This document shows, one piece after another, positions 8,130 through 17,169 of a stretch of 64,000 bases of DNA. Position 1 is the first letter of the stretch. Each line of letters opens with the position of its first letter. The translations under genes were made by a program, and so were the position numbers. The notes below the pieces were generated by a model, which ran no database searches, had not been told where the DNA came from, and worked only from the letters and a program-made list of their open reading frames with translations. Origin of the DNA: Candidatus Enterococcus murrayae (GTDB taxonomy: Bacteria > Bacillota > Bacilli > Lactobacillales > Enterococcaceae); NCBI RefSeq assembly GCF_017315985.1, contig NZ_JAFLVR010000010.1, forward strand, positions 1 to 64,000. The letters run 5' to 3'.

Positions 8130-9185
8130 TTAATAAAATTGATTCCCAGTATTCTCCTTAAAATAATTTTTCAAATCATATGGTGAATACAGCCCTTGAT
8201 CTGTTACAACAGCGCCAATCAATTCTGGCGGTGTTACATCGAATGATGGGTAAATGGCATTTACTCCCTGTAATGTATGCTTGATGCCATTTAGCTCCAT
8301 TACCTGCTCGGGATTACGCATCTCGATTTTGATATCTGCGCGGTCTTTTTTGTCAGCATCTGGAATCCCTGTCACAAAATAGGGCACTCCGAAATGGTTT
8401 GCCAGCAAAGCCATTTGATAGGTTCCGACTTTATTGGCGATATGCCCATCTAAAGCAATGCTGTCGGCTGCTGAAGTGAACAAGTCAATGGTCTGAGAAC
8501 TAAGCAGATAAGCGATCATATTATCCGAGACGACTGTCGTCTCAAATCCCATTTCTGCGTAGCAGCTTGCGGTCAAGCGAGCTCCCTGCAGGTATGGACG
8601 CGTTTCAGCGCAGAAAAAGCGCAGCTGCTTTTGTTGTTCGATCGCTTCTCTCAGCAGCATACCAATAATCGTTTCGCCGAAGCATTGCGTTAGGACAGCA
8701 CCATTTTCGGGAAGTTTAGCGATCAAATACTTCGCCACCTTGTTCATCGTGTAGTATCGACGATTTAGTGAATCGATTGTATTTTTTTTGATCGCCTCGG
8801 TTGGGTCCTCCTCTTTTTTTAGAGCAGCCTTGGCGACCTGAACACATTTTTCAGTGATCAGCCGCATACGATTCGCTGTCGTTGGTCGTGCAGTTGAAAT
8901 GACTTCACTTGCCTGCTCCAAATAAGTAAGCTGTTCGGCAGCTGACAAGGTCCTACTTTGATAACTAGCAAGCGCCATCCCCATTCCAGCGGCGGTATAA
9001 GGTCCGGCACTCTGAGTCACCATATCTGTAATCGCTTGTGCTACTTCCTGATAGGTTTCACATTCTACAAAACGTGTTTCTCTAGGGTAGATTCGTCTAT
9101 CCAAAATCCGGACTTTTCCCTGTTCATACCACGCGACATTTTCGTATTTTAAAAGTGTGGGCATTGTATAGTCTTGACGTTCCAT
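8130..9185 (-). CDS. mtnA: Methylthioribose-1-phosphate isomerase (or 5-deoxyribose-1-phosphate isomerase)
   Basis: 351-residue member of the MtnA/eIF2B-alpha family, converting the aldose 1-phosphate to the ketose 1-phosphate. Visible are RxYP near the N-terminus, the catalytic cysteine in VLTQCFGE (most MtnA have THCNxG, so the active-site loop is diverged), and the catalytic aspartate in ALDGHIANKVGTYQMA. The start codon follows directly on the mtnK stop. With mtnK and a class II aldolase in the same operon, the expected substrate is 5-methylthioribose 1-phosphate or 5-deoxyribose 1-phosphate. The diverged loop may point to the deoxyribose variant; sequence alone does not decide it. Confidence 0.85.
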   Translation of the reverse strand: MERQDYTMPTLLKYENVAWYEQGKVRILDRRIYPRETRFVECETYQEVAQAITDMVTQSAGPYTAAGMGMALASYQSRTLSAAEQLTYLEQASEVISTARPTTANRMRLITEKCVQVAKAALKKEEDPTEAIKKNTIDSLNRRYYTMNKVAKYLIAKLPENGAVLTQCFGETIIGMLLREAIEQQKQLRFFCAETRPYLQGARLTASCYAEMGFETTVVSDNMIAYLLSSQTIDLFTSAADSIALDGHIANKVGTYQMALLANHFGVPYFVTGIPDADKKDRADIKIEMRNPEQVMELNGIKHTLQGVNAIYPSFDVTPPELIGAVVTDQGLYSPYDLKNYFKENTGNQFY

Positions 9186-10406
9186 TTATATTCCACCCTT
9201 ACATTTATTAAACGCATCGATTAATCCTTGCCCAGTAGTAATCGTGCGTCGGTCTTTGATCAGCTGAATACCGCAGTTAATCAACAATCGTTCTGCCTCA
9301 ATTTTTCTTTCTGGGGAGATCATCGACAGCTCTTTGACCTTTGAATCCCCTACTACCCGCCGAATGATTTCAGTTCCTGCATAACCCAAAGAATCCGCCA
9401 TCACTTCTGAAATATATTGTTTCTTAAACGCGTCATTCTGATAAAGCTTGGATTGGACCAGCTCATCGTAGACACGTCCAAATTTTTCCTGAACCTTGTC
9501 AAAGATTTCTTTGATGCTGGATAGTAACCATTCATCAAAAGACGCCTCCGCAGTATTTCTTGTTAAATCTAAGACAAGCGGGAAATACATGTGTGCCAAT
9601 ACATTCCCGATGTCATACCCCATCGGACCATAGAACGCAAACTCAGGATCGATGATCTTTGTGCCTGATTGGTTAATGAAAATAGAGCCGGTATGCAGAT
9701 CGCCGTGGATCAATGCCTGCGCGTTGTTCATGTAACTGTTGCGCAGCCATGCGACTTCCGTCTGCAATGCTTGATCGCTATATAAATGTTCTTCTACAAA
9801 TTCTTCATTGCCTGGCGTGATGATGTTTTGCTTTTTATAATCATCAAAAGGCTCCGTCAAAACTAAATTCTCACTAATGTCGCACATATCGATATTGGTG
9901 AAGGAGTCGACTCTTCTTTTTTTCGTTCCGCTATCCAAGACCAAATCAGTAGTAGGAATCAATACTTTCGCTAGAAAATCAGAGATTTCTTCACTAAAGC
10001 TGGGGAATATTTTTTGATCGATCAGCTCGTAACGCATGTTTTTGTACTCAGAGATGTTTTCCATCGTCACTGCTGCCATCGTTTCATTGTAATCAAACAC
10101 TTCTGGTATATATTCAGGCGCCAGCTCATGTTGGATTCTTAATATTTCTGCCTCAATCCGATTTCTAGACAGATCCAGCAAGCGGCCGGAGGAGCGTAAA
10201 TATTTATCCGCTTGTTTCACTACAACGGATTTTTTTGTTACTGTATCTGTTACCAGATGGACATAATTAATATTTCCATCACCGATTTCTGATACCGCCA
10301 AGTTGTCCGCATGTTCAAACAGCTCTAAATGATTGACGATGTACTCCTTGATATCGTCCTCCTTCATCAAAAAATGCTCTTTAAAAGATCGTTTACTATT
10401 CATCAT
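9186..10406 (-). CDS. mtnK: 5-methylthioribose kinase family protein
   Basis: 406-residue kinase phosphorylating 5-methylthioribose (possibly also 5-deoxyribose) at C1. The diagnostic MtnK motif HGDLHTGSIF and the metal-binding IDPEFAFYGPMGYDIGN are present, with the nucleotide-binding N-lobe at residues 40-75 (GDGNINYVHLV, then VVKQADKYLR). Full length. GAGGG precedes the start; MM at the N-terminus leaves a one-codon ambiguity. It lies between the alcohol dehydrogenase and mtnA genes and is likely co-transcribed from the promoter at 16231-16259. Confidence 0.9.
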   Translation of the reverse strand: MMNSKRSFKEHFLMKEDDIKEYIVNHLELFEHADNLAVSEIGDGNINYVHLVTDTVTKKSVVVKQADKYLRSSGRLLDLSRNRIEAEILRIQHELAPEYIPEVFDYNETMAAVTMENISEYKNMRYELIDQKIFPSFSEEISDFLAKVLIPTTDLVLDSGTKKRRVDSFTNIDMCDISENLVLTEPFDDYKKQNIITPGNEEFVEEHLYSDQALQTEVAWLRNSYMNNAQALIHGDLHTGSIFINQSGTKIIDPEFAFYGPMGYDIGNVLAHMYFPLVLDLTRNTAEASFDEWLLSSIKEIFDKVQEKFGRVYDELVQSKLYQNDAFKKQYISEVMADSLGYAGTEIIRRVVGDSKVKELSMISPERKIEAERLLINCGIQLIKDRRTITTGQGLIDAFNKCKGGI

Positions 10407-10428
10407 TTTCTATCCCTCGATCACTTTT

Positions 10429-11598
10429 TTATCGTGCCAATTCCAAGATTTTGACAATATCTGAACTATTCAGAGGTTTTAGATGCCCCACCGTTTGAGC
10501 ATCGTTTTTCGTTGCTCGATCAGCCATCGCTTTAAAATGTGTGTCGTCAATCCCCGCTTCCGTCAAGTTGGTTTTCATTCCCAATTCAACAAAGAAATCC
10601 TTGGTCTTTTCAATCGCTCGATCAATAATCTCCTGATCAGAATAAATGACAGAATCAATACCAAAAACACGGATTCCATATTTAACAAATGGTTCTGGGT
10701 AGAAACTGCTCACATATTTCATCCAAGCTAGAGTAACGATGACCATCCCCTCGCCATGAACGATTCCGTATTGTCCACTTAATTCATGCTCAATTCGATG
10801 AGAGCCCCAGTCAGGTTCTCGGCCCAATTCCAAGCTGTTGTTGTGAGCAATAATGGCGGTCAAGGACATTTCTGCGCGTAAGTCATAATTTTCTAAATCG
10901 TTGATCAGTTTCACGCCATTTACTATAGTAGACTTCATCGCACCTTCTAGTAAAAAGTCTGTCACATCGGTATGCGGGACGTTGCTAAAATACCTTTCAA
11001 GCAAATGGGATAGGATGTCCGCAGTGCCCACTCCTGTATAGTATTTGGGCAGCTTTAACGTAAATTCAGGGTTGACGATTGAGAATTTTGGAATAATTAT
11101 TTCACTTTCAACACCCAATTTGTATTCATCATTAGAAACGATCGTTGCTGGAGACATTTCTGAGCCAGAGGAGGCCACAGTAGAAATAGCTCCAATCGGC
11201 AAGGCTTCCGTCACTTCTTTTTTGCCGATAAAGAAGTCCCATGCATCTCCATCATACAAGCTTCCTAAAGCAGTCGCTTTAGCGGTATCAATCACACTGC
11301 CTCCGCCAACAGCTAAGATAAAGTCGATGTCGTGTTCCTTTACAAATCTGCTTAATTCATTGATCAGCGACAGTGCTGGATTTGGCACGACATTGCCGTT
11401 TTCAAAATACTGGATCTCATATTTTTCCAGTTCTCGATGGAGCGTCTCTGCAATTCCGAGCGTTTCATAATACTCTCCGCTGAACAAAATTAGAACCTTT
11501 TTTGTGCAACTCCACTTGTTAATCATTTCTCCAACATGCTGTTCTTCGTTTTTCCCAAAATAGATGTTTGCTGGATTGTAGTAATTGAAATTTAACAT
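10429..11598 (-). CDS. Iron-dependent alcohol dehydrogenase (BdhA/YqhD-like)
   Basis: 389-residue group III alcohol dehydrogenase. The NAD(P)-binding GGGSVIDTAKA motif is near residue 100, and iron ligands are suggested by Asp/His in VGTADILSHLLE and by HELSGQYGIVHGEGM. In this operon its likely job is to reduce the aldehyde released by the aldolase: 2-methylthioacetaldehyde from methylthioribose, or acetaldehyde from 5-deoxyribose. That would make it the redox outlet of the shunt. A conserved-looking hairpin (11627-11662) separates it from the aldolase gene. Role inferred from neighbours. Confidence 0.85.
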   Translation of the reverse strand: MLNFNYYNPANIYFGKNEEQHVGEMINKWSCTKKVLILFSGEYYETLGIAETLHRELEKYEIQYFENGNVVPNPALSLINELSRFVKEHDIDFILAVGGGSVIDTAKATALGSLYDGDAWDFFIGKKEVTEALPIGAISTVASSGSEMSPATIVSNDEYKLGVESEIIIPKFSIVNPEFTLKLPKYYTGVGTADILSHLLERYFSNVPHTDVTDFLLEGAMKSTIVNGVKLINDLENYDLRAEMSLTAIIAHNNSLELGREPDWGSHRIEHELSGQYGIVHGEGMVIVTLAWMKYVSSFYPEPFVKYGIRVFGIDSVIYSDQEIIDRAIEKTKDFFVELGMKTNLTEAGIDDTHFKAMADRATKNDAQTVGHLKPLNSSDIVKILELAR

Positions 11599-11626
11599 GA
11601 TACTCCTCCTTACAAATGAGTAAAAT

Positions 11627-11662
11627 CAAGACCGATGAGTCTACATCCACTTATCGGCCTTG
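11627..11662 (-). other. Intercistronic hairpin between aldolase and dehydrogenase genes
   Basis: CAAGACCGATGAGT (11627-11640) pairs with ACTTATCGGCCTTG (11649-11662) with few mismatches. There is no strong T-run, so it may be an mRNA processing or stabilising element or a weak terminator that sets the downstream dose. Confidence 0.5.
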
Positions 11663-11688
11663 TCGTTCATTTTCTTAAACCTAATGTT

Positions 11689-12342
11689 TTAGACTTCTTG
11701 CTCTACTTGCCCATAGGTTCCAAATTTCTCAACAACTACCTCCATTTGTTCTTCATTTAACAGAACGGGCTTTCCGATTGATTCTGCCCGAATTTTCAAT
11801 TTTGCTAAGAATTCGATGTCCTTGGCAACAGAAAAGGCCTCTGCACAATTCGAACCAATCGCAAGCACACCATGATTCCCTAACAAGATACCGTTGTTAT
11901 TGCCCATTACTCGGTAAGCTTCATCCGCCAACTCCTGAGTTCCAAATGTTTTATAGTCACAACAGCGAACCTTGTCGCCTACAGAGCCGATAATATAGTG
12001 TAACGGCTCAATTTCTTGTAACAAGCAGGAAATTGCCGTAGCATAATCTGAATGAGTATGAACCACTGAATTCACATAATCGGTTTTTTGATAGAAAATA
12101 CAGTGCATATGATACTCACTTGAAGGTTTGCGTGTGCCTTCTAGCACGTTGCCAGCTAAATCTAAAACGACAATATCTTCTGGTTGTGTTTCATTATAAG
12201 GAATACCGCTTGGACTGATCAGCATCACATTGTCCTCTCGAATAAAAATCGAGATATTCCCACCAGTTCCCGTCGTTAACTTTTCCGTAATCAATTTTTT
12301 CCCAAATTCTACGATCTGTTGTCTTTCCGCCATATACTTCAT
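11689..12342 (-). CDS. Class II aldolase (fuculose-1-phosphate aldolase-like)
   Basis: 217-residue zinc aldolase of the FucA/AraD family. Visible motifs are TGTGGNISI (phosphate binding), SGIPY, SSEYHMH, the zinc ligands in VVHTHSDYA and the third histidine in LLGNHGVLAIG. In the DHAP shunt this type cleaves 5-methylthioribulose 1-phosphate (or 5-deoxyribulose 1-phosphate) to dihydroxyacetone phosphate and an aldehyde. The presence of mtnK and mtnA next to it makes that assignment stronger than fuculose 1-phosphate. Two bases separate it from the FGGY kinase stop. Confidence 0.87.
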   Translation of the reverse strand: MKYMAERQQIVEFGKKLITEKLTTGTGGNISIFIREDNVMLISPSGIPYNETQPEDIVVLDLAGNVLEGTRKPSSEYHMHCIFYQKTDYVNSVVHTHSDYATAISCLLQEIEPLHYIIGSVGDKVRCCDYKTFGTQELADEAYRVMGNNNGILLGNHGVLAIGSNCAEAFSVAKDIEFLAKLKIRAESIGKPVLLNEEQMEVVVEKFGTYGQVEQEV

Positions 12343-12344
12343 GT

Positions 12345-13811
12345 TTAAAATGCTCCAATCTCTTTTTTACTATTAATTTGTTCTCTGTACATTAACCATC
12401 GCTCCAGCTTTTCTCGCAAATACTCATTGTTACTATTGGGTTCGTATTCATGCAGGATCGCCCGCTCCTTCATGGATGAATCCGCTGAAAAACAAACCCG
12501 CGCCGCACCAATAATGGAGGCTTCATCGTAATTTTCCTTTAAGAGCAGCTTCTTTTCGGTTAAATCTGCAATCATTTGACACAACGTCTCCATGCGCAGC
12601 CCGCCGCCTGCACCAACAATGAAAGCTGCTGTAGTCTGACTTAATACCTCGTTCTGACGAATTTTAAAAGCAATCGAAAACGCGATATCCGCAACTATGG
12701 CATGAATAAAATCCTCATAAACAATCTCCTGACTAAATGGCACATCCATCAAAAATCCGCCACTGGAAAAAGCCACATTTTTATAAGGAGATTGGGTGGT
12801 GAAGCTGGCCAAGCATTTCAAATGATGATAATTTTTTTCAATGTACTGATTGATCTTCTGATACGAGGTGTCCTTCACCAGACTGTCCATGATCTGCTGG
12901 AGATTCAAGCCTGTTACACCAGGATTTGTCTCAATCTGATAGCCCTCACCAGCCAAATTGCAGCTGCACCAAAAATTAAATTCTTTGTTTTTCTCAAAAT
13001 CAGGGATTTGCGCTTGATATTTCACTACAGGTGATGAGGTCCCCGAGATCAACCCGATCTCATCTTCGGCTAGATCAATACCTTGAGCGGCTAATTGTGT
13101 ATCTGCTCCGCCAACGACATATACGCATTCTTGACCCAAATCGAATTGATCTTTGATTTTTTCTGCTATTTTATGTCTTGCTCCTGTTTTGGTTACCGGC
13201 GGCAGTACAGACAGCTCGATCCCAAAAGCATCACACAGCTTCTGATCCCATTTCTTCGTATAGATATTGAATAATTGAGTCTCACTGGCCTGAGAGTACT
13301 CCATTTCAATCTGCTCTGTAAAAAGATAGCCGATCCAGTCACTTATGCTGATTACATAGTCGATCGATTGGAACAGCTCTGCTCGTTTTTGCTTCAATCC
13401 ATAAAGCTTCATCGCGCCAAAATCTTCTGTTAATGGCCGTCCAGTATATTTTTCGATATATTCGCGCTCTGGAATGTCCTTCAGCCAATCTTTTCCCCGA
13501 TTGTCGATATTGGGCAGGCCATAATAATCCTGCCCTTTTCCATCGATCAACACGAAGGACTCCCTTGCTGCGGAGGAGCTTACATACTTTATCGACACTC
13601 CTTTTAATTCATTCAGTACCTCGTGAATCAGCTGAAAAATCGTCTGCTTCAACTCTTCGGGTAAAAAATATTTGGCATCCTTATAGCGATTATCCAAATG
13701 ATAGTTATTTTTTACTCCCTTGATAGTTACCAGCGTTCCTTCACTTGTGATGACTGCTACTCGAGTACTTCCAGTTCCTATATCAATAATTAACGCTGCT
13801 TCCTGGCTCAT
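12345..13811 (-). CDS. FGGY-family carbohydrate kinase
   Basis: 488-residue FGGY kinase with the N-terminal phosphate-binding motif LIIDIGTGSTRVAV, the adenosine-binding GGADTQLAAQG and ISGTSSPVV region, and the C-terminal VGAGGGLRMETLCQMIAD motif. It overlaps the upstream dehydrogenase gene by four bases (ATGA), so translation is coupled. The substrate is unknown. A deoxy- or methylthio-sugar acid or ketose from the same pathway is plausible; AI-2 kinase and xylulokinase are relatives. It may offer a second, oxidative branch together with the 2-hydroxyacid dehydrogenase. Confidence 0.83.
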   Translation of the reverse strand: MSQEAALIIDIGTGSTRVAVITSEGTLVTIKGVKNNYHLDNRYKDAKYFLPEELKQTIFQLIHEVLNELKGVSIKYVSSSAARESFVLIDGKGQDYYGLPNIDNRGKDWLKDIPEREYIEKYTGRPLTEDFGAMKLYGLKQKRAELFQSIDYVISISDWIGYLFTEQIEMEYSQASETQLFNIYTKKWDQKLCDAFGIELSVLPPVTKTGARHKIAEKIKDQFDLGQECVYVVGGADTQLAAQGIDLAEDEIGLISGTSSPVVKYQAQIPDFEKNKEFNFWCSCNLAGEGYQIETNPGVTGLNLQQIMDSLVKDTSYQKINQYIEKNYHHLKCLASFTTQSPYKNVAFSSGGFLMDVPFSQEIVYEDFIHAIVADIAFSIAFKIRQNEVLSQTTAAFIVGAGGGLRMETLCQMIADLTEKKLLLKENYDEASIIGAARVCFSADSSMKERAILHEYEPNSNNEYLREKLERWLMYREQINSKKEIGAF

Positions 13812-14779
13812 AGTCGATCACCTGCTACCGCTGCTTGCTCATTCAAATAATCTATAATTCTTTGTGTAATGATCTCTGAATGATGATCGACCACTTGGTG
13901 TGAAGCCCCATAAATATGCGGCGTTAGTAAAATATTCGGAATATCAGCCACTTTGCTATCAGATTCCAATGGCGGCTCCGAATCAAGTACATCCAAGATT
14001 GCCCCTCGAATAGTTCCTGAGGCGACTAAATCATAAAGTGCCTCATTGTCGACTACCGCGCTTCTGGAAGAATTAATAAGGAGACTATCCTTTTTAATGA
14101 GACTGAGCAGCTCTCGATCAATCATCATTTTAGTGGTATCAGTGACCGGCAGATGGATACTGATGTAATCAGACGTCGAAAATAGTTCCTCTAAACCAAC
14201 CTTCTTATACTCTGATGAGTCTGTTACAAAAGGATCATAAAACGAGATTTCTACATTAAACCCTTGAAGCAGCTTCGCGATGTTTCTAGCCACCGCTCCG
14301 AAGCCTACAAAGCCAATCTTTGACTTGTAAATCTCATTCCCCATCCATAAATGATAAGGAGTCGTCCCGGGCTTCCACTGCTTTTCTTTCGTCCAATTGA
14401 CTGAATCAACCAGATTTCTCTCATAGGCGATCAAGGTACTGACCCACATTTCAGCAACCGCATTAGCATTTCGAGCAGGGGTACACAACACTGGAATCTT
14501 GTATTTCTCACAAACCTTCACATCAATATTTTCTGGCGATGCTCGACAGTCCCCAATAAATTTCAAAGCGGAGTATCCCTTTAAAACGGTTTCATTAATC
14601 ACATCTAGCTCTGTGATTAAGGCATCCGGTCTTTCTGCTAAAAGACAAGCGATCATCTCTTTTTCATAGAACCGTTCTCCGGTATCTGTCCAAGGCATAT
14701 AAACGACTTCTGTAAATAACGAGTGCAATCTCTCTAAACTTTCATCATTCATCGGTGCTCGTACTAGTAATTTCTTCAT
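13808..14779 (-). CDS. D-isomer-specific 2-hydroxyacid dehydrogenase
   Basis: 323-residue NAD-dependent dehydrogenase. The Rossmann motif is GFVGFGAVARNIAKLL near residue 155, and the catalytic triad is in NSSRSAVVD (Arg), DVLDSEPP (Glu) and LTPHIYGAS (His). It is in the same transcript as the FGGY kinase and NhaC-type carrier. SerA-like proteins of this type often occur with FGGY kinases in sugar-acid pathways. Substrate unknown; not part of the textbook DHAP shunt. Confidence 0.85.
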   Translation of the reverse strand: MKKLLVRAPMNDESLERLHSLFTEVVYMPWTDTGERFYEKEMIACLLAERPDALITELDVINETVLKGYSALKFIGDCRASPENIDVKVCEKYKIPVLCTPARNANAVAEMWVSTLIAYERNLVDSVNWTKEKQWKPGTTPYHLWMGNEIYKSKIGFVGFGAVARNIAKLLQGFNVEISFYDPFVTDSSEYKKVGLEELFSTSDYISIHLPVTDTTKMMIDRELLSLIKKDSLLINSSRSAVVDNEALYDLVASGTIRGAILDVLDSEPPLESDSKVADIPNILLTPHIYGASHQVVDHHSEIITQRIIDYLNEQAAVAGDRL

Positions 14780-14810
14780 CTCGCATCTCCTAATAACCGT
14801 TTTTCTGCAG

Positions 14811-16178
14811 CTAGTTGATCGTATCCACTTCTTTTGTTTCCTCTAGTTGAATATCCGAAGCCTCTGCTTCTTCTGTTCTAACATCCCGTTCATCCTTGAT
14901 AGTCGGAATTTGCAAAAGAATGGAGACACAGCCGGCAGCGATCATCAGCATGGAATACCAGTTATACGGCATAATACTTACTGGTGATACGCCTGCTAAT
15001 CCGCCAACAACCAAAAGCTGTCCTGCATATGGAAGCAAGCCATTAAACGCCGATGAAAAAAGATCCAAAATACTCGCTGTCCGAGAGCGGGAAATATTGA
15101 AGCGATCAGCGATTCCTCTAGCCAACGGGCCAGCCGCAATAATCGAAATCGTATTATTGGTTGTCGCAATGTCAATCAAGCTTACAAGTGCCGCGATTGA
15201 AAATTCTGCACCTCGTTTTGTTTTCACACCTTTTGTCAAGTTGTATAACAGCCAGTCGATTCCTCCAAGATACTTCATCACAGCAACCAATCCACCCACC
15301 AAAATAGCGATAACTGCCATGTCCTGCATTCCCATCATGCCTTCATGGATCGTCTTCATGAATCCTGTCAAACCAAAATCTCCATGAAGTAAACCGATTA
15401 CCAAGCCGGACATTACTCCTAAAGTCATTACGTTAATAACATTGATCCCCACCAATGACAATACGATTACGAGTAGATAAGGTAAGATATTTACTAAATT
15501 ATAGCTATAAGTTCCTCCTGTAATAGCGCTAGTGTCGATCGGCTGCAGCGCAAGAATAATAACATTTACAAGAACCGCTGGAAGTACGATTAAAATATTG
15601 GCTTTGAATTTTGATTTCATCGTCACTTCTTGAGTTCTGGTCGCCGCAATCGTTGTATCCGAAATAAATGAAAGATTATCCCCAAACATCGCCCCGCCAA
15701 CAACAATCCCACATAAAAGAGCCACATTAGATCCAGTCTTCTCAGCAATATCAATGGCGATTGGGGCCAGTGCCGCAACAGTTCCCATTGAAGTACCCAT
15801 CGCAAAGCTTAATAAACAAGCAATTAGAAAAATTCCCGGTAGAATCATATTGGAAGGTAAAATACTCAGACCAAGATTTGAAACCGAATCGACCGCATGC
15901 ATCGCATTGGCAACACCATAGAACGCCCCAGCTAACATGAAGATGATTACCATTAGAATCAATGTGTGATCCCCAGCACCCTTGCAGAAAATCGTTACTT
16001 TTTCATCAAAGCTTTTCTTATCATCCTTTTTGTTCATCATTAAAGCGACTGCACATGCGATGGAAATTCCGATCATCAGCGGCATGTTCTCGAAGCTTCC
16101 TGTGGATAGCCCAGTAAACATATAGAGTACTAAAAAAATAACCAGAGGCAGCATTCCTTTAAAGTTTCCTTTTTCCAT
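14811..16178 (-). CDS. NhaC-family sodium-coupled transporter
   Basis: 455-residue membrane protein with about eleven hydrophobic segments and the NhaC signature region around ATTNNTISIIAAGPLARGIAD and GGAMFGDNLSFISDTTIAATRTQ. The start at 16178 is preferred because AAAGGAG precedes it and MEKGNFKGMLPLVIF begins the first membrane segment; the frame is open to 16280. NhaC-family members include predicted methionine carriers (MetT type). As the first gene of the mtn operon it may import methylthioribose, 5-deoxyribose or a nucleoside precursor in symport, rather than merely exchange sodium and protons. Substrate inferred. Confidence 0.83.
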   Translation of the reverse strand: MEKGNFKGMLPLVIFLVLYMFTGLSTGSFENMPLMIGISIACAVALMMNKKDDKKSFDEKVTIFCKGAGDHTLILMVIIFMLAGAFYGVANAMHAVDSVSNLGLSILPSNMILPGIFLIACLLSFAMGTSMGTVAALAPIAIDIAEKTGSNVALLCGIVVGGAMFGDNLSFISDTTIAATRTQEVTMKSKFKANILIVLPAVLVNVIILALQPIDTSAITGGTYSYNLVNILPYLLVIVLSLVGINVINVMTLGVMSGLVIGLLHGDFGLTGFMKTIHEGMMGMQDMAVIAILVGGLVAVMKYLGGIDWLLYNLTKGVKTKRGAEFSIAALVSLIDIATTNNTISIIAAGPLARGIADRFNISRSRTASILDLFSSAFNGLLPYAGQLLVVGGLAGVSPVSIMPYNWYSMLMIAAGCVSILLQIPTIKDERDVRTEEAEASDIQLEETKEVDTIN

Positions 16179-16208
16179 TAAAATTCTCCTTTTTTTGGTT
16201 TGTTTTTG

Positions 16209-16259
16209 GGTAAGCGCTTTCCTTGAACTCAATATACAAAGTTTTCCAAAGTAAGTCAA
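16209..16259 (-). promoter_or_regulatory. Promoter of the DHAP-shunt operon with a cre-like site
   Basis: Minus-strand -35 TTGACT (16254-16259) and -10 TATATT (16231-16236), 17-base spacer. Just downstream, GGAAAGCGCTTACC (16209-16222) matches the catabolite-response consensus except at the outermost bases. The position fits a CcpA roadblock, so the operon is probably repressed by preferred sugars. Confidence 0.75.
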
Positions 16260-16331
16260 TCTTTTTTTCGATATTTCCAAAATAAAGCCAAATTACCCAA
16301 AATAATCAAAAAGAATACAAATATTATAATA

Positions 16332-16360
16332 TTGATTTTCAATTCTAGGATTGCTATCAT
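16332..16360 (+). promoter_or_regulatory. Promoter of the divergent DeoR regulator
   Basis: TTGATT (16332-16337) and TATCAT (16355-16360) with a 17-base spacer, 37 bases before the start codon. Confidence 0.6.
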
Positions 16361-16396
16361 AAAGTAGAAGTCTAGCGAAGTGAGGTACATAAAAAA

Positions 16397-17158
16397 ATGC
16401 TGAAGTTTGAACGTTTGAGAATTATTGAGAACTTGTTGAATGAAAATGGAAGTGTTTCCACCTCGGAATTAAGCAAAATGTTTGATGTGACGGAGGAAAC
16501 TGTACGCAATGATTTAGTAGAGCTGCAAAATGCCAATAAAATCAAGAGAGTTCGCGGAGGGGCTTTTCTGATCGAACCGGTGGATAATGAGGTCCCGATC
16601 ACTATCCGTACAGAGATGCTTCAGGATGAAAAAAACAGAATTGCCCAAATTGCTTTAGAATACATTCATCCCGGTGACACAATTGCGATCGACTCCTCAA
16701 CAACAGCTATCAGCTTGGCAAAACTAATCAAGGAAGCCCAGCTATCTGTGACAGTGATTACCAACTCGATTATTAACGGATCGATCCTAATGGATTCAAA
16801 GAATGTTAATCTGATTATTCTTGGAGGCACCCTTCGAGGAAAATCCAACTCATTGGTAGGCAACATTACCAATGAATCAATCGGAAAGTATGTTATCAAC
16901 AAAGCCTTTGTCAGCTGCTCCGGCCTATCGATGCCCGCTGGCCCATCAGATACCAATGAACAAGAAGCCAAAATCAGAGAAAGTATTTTTCTCTCCTCCG
17001 AAAAAAACTTCTTGTTAGCGGATAACACTAAGTTCGATTTCCGAACCGTTTACTTGATATCTGATTTTGAATCTATTGACTGCATCATTACAAATCAAAA
17101 CGTTTCAAAGGAATGGTCAAATTTTCTGGCCGAGAAAAAGATTGAGTTACGTTATTAG
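16397..17158 (+). CDS. DeoR-family regulator of the DHAP-shunt operon
   Basis: 253-residue regulator with the DeoR helix-turn-helix (residues 1-57, STSELSKMFDVTEETVRNDL) and a DeoRC sensor domain (IDSSTTAISLAK, then IILGGTLRG, then ADNTKFDFRTVY). It is transcribed divergently from the NhaC-led operon and is its probable regulator, with a sugar phosphate such as a deoxyribulose 1-phosphate as inducer. The ribosome site GAGGT is about ten bases from the ATG, a little far. A strong terminator follows. Confidence 0.88.
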   Translation: MLKFERLRIIENLLNENGSVSTSELSKMFDVTEETVRNDLVELQNANKIKRVRGGAFLIEPVDNEVPITIRTEMLQDEKNRIAQIALEYIHPGDTIAIDSSTTAISLAKLIKEAQLSVTVITNSIINGSILMDSKNVNLIILGGTLRGKSNSLVGNITNESIGKYVINKAFVSCSGLSMPAGPSDTNEQEAKIRESIFLSSEKNFLLADNTKFDFRTVYLISDFESIDCIITNQNVSKEWSNFLAEKKIELRY

Positions 17159-17169
17159 ACCAATACAAA

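Noticed and set aside
8130-9185. Translation initiation factor eIF2B-like protein
   Set aside because: The neighbouring mtnK and aldolase genes and the cysteine/aspartate catalytic pair fit the MtnA branch of the superfamily.
11045-11470. 141-residue plus-strand frame opposite the alcohol dehydrogenase gene
   Set aside because: Antisense to a well-supported gene, no start signals.
14896-15387. 163-residue plus-strand frame opposite the NhaC-type gene
   Set aside because: Shadow of a membrane protein gene; no family resemblance and no promoter or ribosome site.
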